Below, piece by piece: positions 45,501 to 57,500 of a DNA stretch of 64,000 bases. The stretch spans positions 202,233,621 through 202,297,620 of the forward strand of contig OV884057.1 in the NCBI GenBank assembly GCA_930367215.1, given 5' to 3'. The position numbers were made by a program, and so were the translations under genes. The DNA is from Pollenia angustigena (Eukaryota > Arthropoda > Insecta > Diptera > Polleniidae). The stretch's first letter is position 1. Every line of letters starts with the position of its first letter. The notes beneath the pieces were generated by a model. The model ran no database searches and was not told the origin of the DNA. It saw nothing but the letters and a program-made list of their open reading frames with translations.

Positions 45501-48500
45501 ATTTGAGGTTAGGGAATTTTTCTAATGAACAACAATAAGTGTTAATGCTTTTCATCTCTTTTAGTTAAGGAGGTATGAGCTTAGCAGGATCCTTTGGCGA
45601 GAGGCCAGCCCATGGTCCAAATGTCAACCTTTTAGTTTCAGACGTTAGGCTCTGCGATGAAAGATTTGAAAAAATAACAAACATAGGTACAATTTTCATC
45701 CCTTAAACGTTCGAATTTCGAAAAAGTACCAAATATGCATTTGTAGTTATTAGATAAGTTGATAATTTTTATTTAGTTTTTATTAAAATGGACGAATTTC
45801 GTAAAAGTACCAGACAATTACTTTAACTTAAAATAAATATTAAGTTAAAAAAGTACCGGTTTATAAAAAAAGGTATTAGTTAGAGAACGAAAAAGTTCCA
45901 AAAATCCCTTTTACAGATTCTCTTTTACTCAGGACCTTGCAGATTTATTTTATGTTTCTAGATCCAATAAATGCGGAAATTGAAAAGGTACCATTTAAAA
46001 TACAAAATAATATCAAACCCCCTTTACAGATTCTCATTCACTCAGGACCTTGACTGTTTAATTTTACCTTTCTAGGTCCAATACTAACGGTAATTCAAAA
46101 AGTACCAGTTGGTGAATAAAAAAGTACCAACAAATTCCCTCTTATAGAATCTCATCCACTCAAGACATTGCATGTTAAATTTTATGATTCTAGGTTCACT
46201 ATTTGAGGAAATTCAAAAAGTACCAGTATAAGAACAAAAAGTACCACAAACTTCCCTCTTATAGATTCTTATCCTCTCATGGCATTGCATCTTGAATTTT
46301 ATGTTTCTAAGTTAATTAATGACGGATATTGAAAAAGTACCAGCTTAAAAACCAAAAAGTACCAATAAGCTCTTTTAGGGATTCTCATTCATTCACGACC
46401 TTGCAGGATAAATTTTATGTTCGTAAGACCAATATTAGCGAAAATTTAAAAAAGTGCCAGTTTAAATCGAAAAAGTACCAAAAAGATCCACCTACAGATT
46501 GTCATTCACTCAAGACCTTGCATGTTTAATTTCATGTTTTTTAGTTCCAATACTAATGGAAATTCAAAAAGTACCAGCTAACGAATAAAAAAGTACCAAT
46601 AAGATCCCACTAAACGATTCTCATTTAAACAGGATCGTGCATGTTTAATTTTATGTTTCTAGGTCCAATACTGGCGGAAATTCAAAAAGTACCAGTAAAT
46701 GAACAAAAAGTACAAAAAACTTCCTTCTTATGGATTCTTATCCACTCAGGACCTTGCATGTTAAATTATATCTTTCTAGGTCCAATACCAACGGAAATTC
46801 AAAAAGTACCAATCAAAGAATAAAAAAGTACCAAAAAGTTCATTCTTATAGATTCTCATCCACCCAGGACATTGCATATTGAATTTTATGTTTCTAGGTC
46901 CAATACTAACGGAAATTCAAAAAGTACCGGTTAAAGAACAAAAAGTACCAAAAACTTTCCTCTTATAGAATCTTATCTACTTAGGGCATTGTATCTTCAA
47001 TTTTATGTTTCTAAGTCCAATAATAACGGTTATTCAAAAAGTACCAGTTTAATAACTAAGAAGTACCAATAAGCGCTTTTAGAGATTCTCATTCACTCAG
47101 GACTATGCAGGTTTAATTTTATGTTCATTAGACCAACATTAGCGAAAATTTAAAAAAAGGACCAGTTAAATAACGAAAAAGTACCAAAAAAATCTCTAGT
47201 ACAGATTGTACTTCACTCAAGACCTTCCATGTTTAATTTTATGTTTCTAGGTCCAATACTAACGGAAATTGAAAAAGTACCAGCTACCGAATAAAAAAGT
47301 ACCAATAAGATCCCACTAAAAGATTCTCATTTACACAGGATCGTGCATGTTTAATTTTATGTTTCTAGGTCCAATACTGACGGAAATTCAAAAAGTACCA
47401 GTAAATGAACAAAAAAGTACCAACAACTTCCCTCTTATAGATTCTCATCCACCCAGGACATTGCATATTGAATTTTATGTTTCTAGGTCCAATACTAACG
47501 GAAATTCAAAAAGTACCGGTTAAAGAACAAAAAGTACCAAAAACTTTCCTCTTATAGAATCTTATCTACTTAGGGCATTGTATCTTCAATTTTATGTTTC
47601 TAAGTCCAATAATAACGGTTATTCAAAAAGTACCAGTTTAATAACTAAGAAGTACCAATAAGCGCTTTTAGAGATTCTCATTCACTCAGGACTATGCAGG
47701 TTTAATTTTATGTTCATTAGACCAACATTAGCGAAAATTTAAAAAAAGGACCAGTTAAATAACGAAAAAGTACCAAAAAAATCTCTAGTACAGATTGTAC
47801 TTCACTCAAGACCTTCCATGTTTAATTTTATGTTTCTAGGTCCAATACTAACGGAAATTGAAAAAGTACCAGCTACCGAATAAAAAAGTACCAATAAGAT
47901 CCCACTAAAAGATTCTCATTTACACAGGATCGTGCATGTTTAATTTTATGTTTCTAGGTCCAATACTGACGGAAATTCAAAAAGTACCAGTAAATGAACA
48001 AAAAAGTACCAACAACTTCCCTCTTATGGATTCTTATCCACTCAGGACCTTGCATTTTTAATTTTATGTTTCTAGGTGCAATACTGACGGAAATTCAAAA
48101 AGTACCAGTAAATGAACAAAAAAGTACCAACAACTTCCCTCTTCCAATACTAAAGGAAATTCAAAAAGTACCAGTTAAAGAACAAAAAAGTACCAAAAAG
48201 TTCCGTCATAGATTCTTATCCACTCACGACATTGCATGTTGAATCTTATGTTTTTAGGTCCAACATAACGATAATTTAAAAAATACCAAAAAGTTAAGTA
48301 AAATATCAAATTTCTCGTATTTCCCCTTTTTGGTACTATTTTCCCCCCATTAAAGTATAAAAAATTTCAGTATAATAGTGGCAGCCCATAATTTAGTACG
48401 AATATTTCAATAAATGGAGAAAAATGTTTTTTAAAAAAAGTACCAAAAATAGTTACGATTTTTACCCCTTAAATGTTCGAATTTCGAAAAAGTACCAAAT

Positions 48501-51500
48501 TTAAATTCGTATATTTTTGTTAGGTTTCGAATGTGGTATTAACTTTGTTTCTATGTTTATTGGTTCAAAAGATAGACGGGGTGTCAAAAAAGTACTAAAA
48601 TTCAGATATTACCCGTTTACTCCCAAATAGGGCCGAATTTCAAAAAAGTACAAGACACCTGTCCGCTTATTTTTCTAAAGAACAACGATAGGTATTAAAT
48701 TTTTTTTGTATCTCTTTTAGTTTTGGAGATATAAGGTTACCGCATTTTCCCGTTTTTACCCTTTTTTACCCCCTAAACATTTGAATTTCGAAAAATCCCG
48801 TCTTAGTGGATCGATTTGGGGACTGACCAATCTCTGGTCCAAATTTCAAGTGTCTAGCTTCAGGCGTTTAGGCTGTGCGATGATGAATCAGTGAGTCAGT
48901 CAGTCAGTGAGTCAGTAACGTTACAATTTTATATATATAGATTCAACAGCGAGTATTTTTGGGCTTATATCATTATTCGAGAGTCTGTGAATTTTGTTCC
49001 ATATGTCTTTAACTGACGAGTTTCTGTTGATTGTGTTAGTAAATTTAGCAAAACTGATTCCTTTAACCTTTTTTAATTCTCTACGAAAGATTGAGTTCTC
49101 TTTTTTATACACTATTAGATTTGTAGTAGTAGGTGATTTTCTAAAGTTTTTCCAGGCATTTATTTTGGAGTTACGTAGTAAAGACAAATGGCTATTCCAC
49201 CAAGGCAAATTTTTATTTGTTTTCATAGAAAATTCGGTATTGAGACATTCGCTGCCGTTCTAATTGCCTTTGTAATAATTGCAGCTTCCTTATTAATGTT
49301 AAGTGATCGAGGTCTTTTTCGTAGTTCACTATCTACCGTAGATGTAAACTTAGGCCAATCCGCAAAATCCATTAAAAATCTTCGATTAGTCCTTATCCTT
49401 TCCATGCTTCCACCCAATGACATTCCGATGACAATGGGGAAGTGGTCACTGCCGTACATATCGTCCAAGATATCCCACGAGGCTAAGTTAAGTAGTGTTG
49501 GTGAGCAAAAGGAAACATCAACATGGGTCAAAGTTCCATGTGTAGAAAGATGGGTAGGACGGCCATCATTAAGTACGTATTAATCAGAAGATAATGCAGC
49601 ATTATCTAATATGTGTCCGTTATGGTTATTGTTAGGCGAAACCCACGAAGAATTCCAGGAATTAAAATCACCAATAACAATCTTCGGAGTAGTTAAAATA
49701 TCAAAAATATTTGTTAGGTCTTGTTTGGAGAATGACTGGGCTGGTGCAATGTAAACTGAGATGATAGTGAATTTAATGTTAAGTTGTATGTATTTCTATA
49801 ACTATTGTTTAAAGTTTGAGGTTATATTAATTTTCGTACGCGGTATATTGTTCCTTATCAATACACATAAACCTTGTTTAGAAGTTGTGTTGGAAGGGAG
49901 ATTGAAAAAATAAGCAATATACCCCTTTGGGGGTATTGGATTAAATTGATATTTGCAGTGCGTTTCCTGTATAGATATAAAGGCCGGATTGTGCTATTTA
50001 ATTAACAGCTGAAGTTCGTTGAAATTGTTGATGAAACCGTTCATGTTCCATTGCAATATCTTAAAGTGAGCCATGTTGAATATTATCATAACTTAATTGT
50101 AAAAAGAATTTACAATTGTTAGAAAGGAGCACGGAGCCATTGTAATTGCCTTTTAGCTATCAGAGGAAGCATCCATTGCGGACGCTGGTAAATAATATTG
50201 GTTATCCGAAATTAATTCTTGTGTTAAACGACCAAGAGGAGAGATCGAGTTAGAAGGGTTTTGTTTTGAAGGAATCATTTCACCGTCAGATCTTGAATTC
50301 ATAGTATCAATTAATTTAGTTTTCTTAGACTTTTTTTGTTTTTTTGTTAATATTTCTTTTGTTGTTTCCGATGAGGAAGTTGTTTGTGGTTGAATTGTTT
50401 TTTGTTTATTATTTGTTAAATTTTTTGGTGTAGTGGACTGATGTTGGTTTGAAATTTGGTTATCAGTTTGAATATTTGTGTTCTTGTTTTCCAATAAAAA
50501 AGATTTAGATGGAGTGGTTATCTCAATATCGCTGTATGTAGAACTACTAGAAGATATACGACGCGTAACTTTATTATTGCCGTTTACTGTACTCGGCGAT
50601 GCAGCCCTTTTATGTAATGGTTTATCTGGTTGACTTTTTGAATTTTCATTACTTTTTGTTATTTGTGAGAACGATTGTGCTTCCCTCTGCTCAGTACTAG
50701 ATGATTTTTTAATTTCAAACTTACGTTTTGCAGCTCCATATGAGCATTTTTCCAAGGTTTTGATTCGAATTATTTCTTTTTGTTGTATATATCTAGGGCA
50801 ATTTCTATCAGAAGCTGGGTGACTGTCATTGCAGTTGGCACATTGTGTTCTGGAACATTCAGTAGGAGAGTGAGGAGGAAGATTACAAATAACGCACGTC
50901 TCTGGATTATTACACTTATTTTTTGTGTGTCCTAGCAGTTGACATTTATGACATCTAATTGGGTTGGGGAAGTATGTTTTAACTTTGACCTTGTACCAAG
51001 CCACGTCGATAACCTTAGATAAATTGTAGAGGTTAAAAGTTACAACCATGTAACCAGAATATTCAGTTTTAGTGTTGACATTTACGCCCTCATCAGACTC
51101 TTTAGTATTGCCTTTTTTTGAAGTTGTGTATTTATATACCGATACTACACCTTGCGTTTTTAGTTCGCTGATAATTTCTTCCTCTGGAACATCGATAAGG
51201 CAGGGGGCAAATATTACTCCTTTTATATAATTAAGGGTTTCGTGTAGCTTAACCGAAATTGGGCAAATATTCGAGAGTGTTTTAGCCTTCAAGAATCTAT
51301 CAGCTATGACTTGATTCCGTACTAACAGCAGGAGATTGCCATCCCTTAACTGACTAATATAATCAATTAAAGTTGATATAGCGTGTAGACCTTTGTGTAT
51401 GATGAATGGGCTTAATTTTTTTAATTGATTGTTTTCAGACGATATTATTAAATATTTTGGGTCTTTTTGTTGTGGAAGAGCTGGGAAATTGTCACTATAT

Positions 51501-54500
51501 GGTTGATCAATAAAATCGCCCAACACGGCGAATCTATTGGAATGTTTATCAGGTGGCCCTGGGGCCATTTTAATAATATTAAACTCTTTTCAAAGTAAAT
51601 ATGAATGTAACTTTTGCACTTAAAAAGTAAGTTTCAGTAGAAAATAATACAAAAGAGGAATAAAGAATATGAAATATAACCGTTATTAGTGTATTTTCTT
51701 TTTGTTTTTATTCTCTTTTGTTTATAAGCACTGTCAATAAAACACGTCCGATCGCAACGAGTTATAATCGATGACTGTTAGTCTTAATAAAATCAGTTTA
51801 AATATGCTCATATTTAAACAGACCAGTGTGTGAGCAATATTTAAATTTATAAGCAGAGTAAAAAATAAAAAGTATGTAATTTATCCTAACAAATACAAAA
51901 TTAGAAAGAAACATCAATGACATGGAAACGTTTGTTTTCTAAGTCTAACTTAATAGCAACTTAGCAAAAAAACAGACGCCACTGATCAGGAACTATTCTC
52001 ATAAACCTTTGAAATACTATCCATACATTCAGGCTTGTCACAGAAGTCAATTCCGATCAAAATTTATTTCGTTTTATGTGAAGCAAGATACGAAATCACT
52101 TTCGATCGGAATTGATTTATGTGACAGGTCTGATTGACACAAGAACACAATTTTAATGTGAAATGTACATACGCACTTGTTCCTCTGAAGGCCATCTCAA
52201 AATGTACACATTTTCACTTTTTACAGAAAAATTATAAACAGTAGTCATATCTACTTACTGTAAAAATCTTAGTTCAATTTCTCTAGTAGTTTGCCAAAAA
52301 ATACTGGTGTATCCCCCTTTGTGATATAAGGAACAAGTTTACAAATTAACCTTAAACGATTTTTAAATCGATTTTAAAATCGATTTTGAGGTTCGATTAA
52401 TCGATTCGAAAAACCGAATTAAAAAATTCGATCGAAAATTTTGGAATCCATTTACCATTCCCTAGATCAAGCCCGACGATATGATCCCCTGCACCACATA
52501 AACAAAAATTTTAGACATTGTATGGCTATATGAATAGGGATTTATCTATGTTTTAAATTTCATTAAAATCGGTTTAATAGTTTCTGAGGCAGAAATTGGC
52601 CCCTATCTCCCCTCGTGGTCCTATTTTTGTAAAATGCATAGATTTTGTGTCCATATAAATATGGATATAAAACTATCTCCAAAATTACGTCCTGTACTCT
52701 GCGCACAAGGTTACATGAACAGCTCGCCTGCTAGCCAGTCGGACGGACATCGTTAGATCGACTCAGAAAGTGATTCTGATAAGGTGTTACGCACATCAGC
52801 ATAAATGCATAATACCCTCACCACGATTTTTTTACCAATTTAAAAAATACATTTTTTTTTGTCGACTTTCAGCAGATTTATACAATTTTTAAAATTAAAG
52901 TATTTATTCGAATTCTTAATTTTGATTTTATTGTTTTTAAATTTCTTGCAGTTTTCTATGATCTTTTGTGAATTACAAAGGTTTTTCTGTTTTTTTCGTG
53001 ATTACCCTTTGAATTAAAATTTTAGTTTTTACTTTATCTTAACTATTTGTTTCAATTTTGACATTTTGCTTTTTTATACCTGCACCACAATAGTGGAGAG
53101 GGTATTATACGTTTGTGCTAATGCTTATTACACCCTTAAACATTGGTCCTAGATCTACCTTTAAGAATACCGATCGGGTCAGTATCACGTTCTTAGTTGA
53201 TCTAACAATGCTCGTCCATCCGGCTGGCTTGGCTGCCCATGTAAACTTTGAACGCAAAGTACAGGACGTAATTTTGGAAATAATTTGATGAAATTTGGTA
53301 CAATGACTAAGGCTATTGAAAATGGCGAGAATCGCCCCATTATTTCACATAGTCCCCATACAAGCTTCTTTCCGTAAAATGAGGCTTTGTGCCCAATAAC
53401 CGATCTTGTAAGATTAAAATTAGTCAAAACTTATGGCGATTTCTTTTCTGATAAATATGTTGTATAAATGTTACATGCTCTACACAAAAGACACATTTAT
53501 GCAACATATTTCTCAGAAAAGAAAACGCCATAGTTAATTGCAATGTAGATCTTCTTACCAAATTTTATGTGAATCGGTCCATATTTGACAATAGCTCCTA
53601 TAGAAATATTACTCCCGAAATAAGCTTTTAATGCCAGAACTTCCTTATGAATGTTGGCATTGATATAAAAATAAAAGGGATAATTACTTTAACGATAACT
53701 TTTTGTCATAACAAAATGTTTTGCGGGGAGGTCAGGAGGCTTCTTGGATGCCTTGTTTGGAGGGAGATTGATTAAAAGGCGAAAACCAAGGTGAACATTT
53801 TCCGGCCTCTGCCAGGGATCGAACCTGGGGTACATGGTTTTGTAGAAAGGCATTTTAACCCCTGAACCACGCCGCCACCCTACTAAATAGGGTTAGTGTT
53901 TTTCATACGGGATTTTTATCCCGGGATACCGCTCATTTTTCGGGAAAAAGATCACGGGAAATTTGTGCGGGATTTTTTTTTATTATAGCAACTTTACTGC
54001 TGATATGTATAATTGTAAATAAGTTGTGTCATGAAATAGATCTTAGCCATTACGCAAAAAGGTCCTAAGTCAAAAAAAAAAAATTTTGAGTTTTGGATCG
54101 ACTTTAATTTAATTTTTTTTTCTCTTTTGTTTGGTTTAAGTCACTTAAGTCTAGCACAATTGCTTCTAATCGTTATCATCTTATCTTAGGGAAAAAGTCT
54201 ACGAAATACACAACATAAATATTTTTCAATTTAACATTACAAAAAACTACAGTTTCTGACTTAAGACCTTTTTGCCAAACGCCAAAGAGATGGAAATTCA
54301 TAGCCGATAAGTTAGGCAATGTTTAATGTTTACTGCACTGAAATTACGAAAGAAGAAGAGTACAAATGAACAGAACTTTTCATTTGTTTAAAAACCCATA
54401 TTTATTTGCTTCACAAAATTTAATGATTTTATATGTAGAGCATCTTCATCAAATATTTTCGGATTAGATTCTGTAAGAAATGATGACAAAAGATTTATAT

Positions 54501-57500
54501 TAAGAAAACGCTTATTAGGTTAGGTTAGGTTAAAGTGGCCGGTCACAAAGACCCCGCATAGACCAAATAGGTCCCTAGCGCTCCCACGCTGTACGATAGT
54601 CCACAGAAGAATATCAGAAAAAGGTCATTCCGATGTAATGGTACTCAGAGTACCCCACACTCTCTTGACGAATGCCAGGAGTCTCATTAACCCAATTCCG
54701 GAGACCTCCCCAAGACCTTGGAGGTAATGATCTCCCAGACAGTTCGCCCTGGAGCGCACGAGTGCCGGACAGTAGCAGACTAAATGCTCCACTGTCTCCT
54801 TTTCCCCTGGTACCCCACAGAATCTACAGTTGTCACTATTCAACCGCCCCGCCCTCCGGGCGTGTACCGCAGTCCAACAATGACCCGTCAAAAAGCCTAC
54901 CAGAAGTCTACAGTCCCTTCTCGGCAGCGACAGAAGAATTTTCGTCGACTCTGGATCATAGGATCCCCACATTACCCTGGAGACCCTGCACGTTCTGGTG
55001 TTTTCCCAAATCGCTTCTGATCTCCTCCGTATAGCAGAGTCCGTATCCCTCCTTATGATCTGAATCGGAGCCGGAATGACCATCACCCTATCGTATGGTA
55101 AATGGACCCTCCGTTTCGCCAATTCGTCCGCCTCCTCGTTGCCTTCAATGCCCTGGTGGCCACGAACCCAATAGATGTGAACTCTATTATTCGCACAGAG
55201 TCCAATCATCGAGTCTCTACACTCCTGGACGATCGAAGAGTATGAATAGTCAGCGGTTATCGCCCTGATCGCCCTGATCGCCGCCTGACTATCGATGAAA
55301 AAATTTACGTGCGAGTTCCCAGTAATGAAATTACGTGCCAAATCAGCAGCCGCAAATATCTCCGCCTGGAATATGCTGCAGTAATCGGGAAGCTTATAAG
55401 ATTCCCGAATGCCCAGTTCCCGGCAGAAGACTGCAGCTCCAACTCCGTCCTCCATTTTGGAACCGTCAGTGTAGAAACTGAAGGTCCCATGGTCAGATCG
55501 GAGTCCTGCCAACCAGCCGTCCTCCTCCAAGGTAACTCGTGGTTTCCTTCCAAATGTCAGCGTCGGAATGGTGTAGTCACTGCTACAATCTATTCCCCTT
55601 ATAATACTATCATGACCATAAGGTCCGTATGCAAACTGTCCCGTCGCCCTTAAGCGGATCGCAGACTTCCTCGCTGTTCCTTCTGCCACTAGATGAATCG
55701 GTTGCAAGTCCAGGATCACATCCAGTGCCGCAGTCGGTGTACTACGCAAGGCAAAAATTCTGGCAAAAATCTGCATTTGCCCTGCAAATAATAGGATCAG
55801 TCCAAACACGCGTGTAAAGAGTATCCCACAAGTAGGGTTTTTTCCCGGGAATTCCCGGGACGGAAATTTCACTTATTATATTTCCCGTTTTCCCGGGATT
55901 TTTGTTGCGGGATCCCGGGAAATAAAAAGTTCTTCATAGTTTCAGAAAACAGCTATTTTTACTCTGAAATTTAGTTTTCTTTTCTCTAAAAATTAGCATC
56001 TGTGGATGGGTTGTCGATTTGATCAATTATAAGAAATGTGTACAAACGTAAATCAATGTCTCCTGCGGCAATAAATCTATTAAAAGCAGAATGGGCAGTG
56101 CAACAGTTGATAATTAATAAATTTAGTGAAGTGATGAATTGATAAAGAACATAAATTCAAAATAAGATGCAGGCAGTAAATTCTCATTGACCATGGACAA
56201 GTCTTAAAAATAGGATATACATAAACATATCGCTCCGTTATTGCGACATAGTCGTATCTACAAAAAAAATCGAGCTTGGTAATATATCCGGGAAGTGCGG
56301 GGAAACCGAAATAAAAAAATAATGAAACTCGTGTAAGTTACTAAAACATACAATTTGAAAAACACATTGTCCTAAAGATTACAGATGGACCTAATGAAAA
56401 GAAATAGTTTGTAAGATGTAGTCCGGATGATGCTATTTTTTGCATCAACCTTGACATCAGAAGCATGCAACAACGGTGCACTTTTAATTATTTGTCCAAC
56501 CTCGGTAAAAAAGTAAACGAAATTTTTCGGAAACATGGTAATCAGTAAACAAAATCAGAAATATACTCTTTGGCGACTCACTAAACGCTTTGAGTGTGTC
56601 AGAAAGTAATTTCCTACGCAGTTAAAAAATGTTAATATAATTATTAAAATATTTTATATATTTTATGATTTTACTTTTTGATCTCATATCTTGAGTACCT
56701 CAATTGTTATGTTTATTTTATCTTGAACTAGATCATCATAATACGAAATTTACTTATAATAGCCAAAGGTAATAAAAATTCAAGTTCCGCTTTCAATCTT
56801 CAATTAATTTTTGTAGTATTTAAGCATTTATTTTACATACTTTATAAACAAGTTCCCTCACGTTTGTTTATAAAAGTTTTTTTCATTAATAAAACCAAGT
56901 TTACTTTGTATTATTTGTATGGAGCGGGATCCCGGGATCCCGGGGAATTTAAAAATTGTTCCCGCTTTCCCGGGAATCGAAAAACTCCGGGAAAAAAAAC
57001 TCTACCCACAAGGGACCAGGACTAGTCCAAAAGTAACCCAAATGTATGGAAAAAACATAAGTGGAACTTTGGACCACTTGGGAGGGTGTTTACAATTATA
57101 CACAAGCAAATAAATAACTTTGCACTACCCATCGTGATTTCCCTTATTATTATAATATATTATTAACGGCTAATTTCACCGATTTCAGTTATAATTAACT
57201 GTCGGCTATAACTGACAAAAACATATTGTTAACTGGAAGTTAAAGTTATACAGTAAAAACTCTCTATAATGGACAGCAACGGTCGCAGGAAATTTGTGCA
57301 TTATTGAAAGGTTTCCACCTAAGAAAAATCTAAAAAAAACTTAATATTTTTTTCAAGTTAATTCAATACAAAAAAAAAAAAAATAATACCCTCTCCACTA
57401 TTGTGGTGTGGGTATAACAATTAAAGATCGTCAATTTCATAATGTACATTAGGTATGACATAGTGAACGATATTTCGATTTCGAATCGCAGCCGCCTCTT

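Larger units (their letters stand above)
41257..51777 (-). mobile_element. Full-length I-type non-LTR retrotransposon, TSD TTAGTCTTAATA
   Basis: TTAGTCTTAATA is present at 41245-41256 and 51778-51789, a 12-bp TSD. The 3' end (left) is an (AAT)n tail. The 5' end near 51777 has GGACGTG about 30 bases in (51743-51749 as CACGTCC on the plus strand), matching the downstream promoter element of I and Jockey elements. Between are ORF1 (50153-51568) and ORF2 with endonuclease, RT and RNase H, an I-clade architecture. ORF2 carries stops and is split by a Helitron at 44386-48941. The 3' UTR (41257-41827) holds a possible further Helitron 3' end at 41483. Confidence 0.88.
41126..52464. mobile_element. 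hAT element carrying a nested retrotransposon
   Basis: TAGGGAATGGTAAATCGATT at the left and ATCCATTTACCATTCCCTA at the right are inverted ends. GATCAAG flanks both (41118-41124, 52465-52471; the eighth base differs, A versus C). Sub-terminal ATCGATT motifs on both sides are typical of one hAT group. Removing the retrotransposon leaves about 800 bases, so it was a non-autonomous hAT. Confidence 0.8.

Noticed and set aside
45840..48260. CRISPR-like regular array
   Set aside because: The ~117-bp units are contiguous minisatellite repeats without constant repeat/variable spacer structure, and the host is a fly.
49188..49583. 131-codon plus-strand frame
   Set aside because: Antisense of the endonuclease and linker of the I-type ORF2.
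54672..55653. Plus-strand frames of 120, 114 and 78 codons
   Set aside because: They are shadows opposite the RNase H frame, whose catalytic motifs are all on the minus strand.
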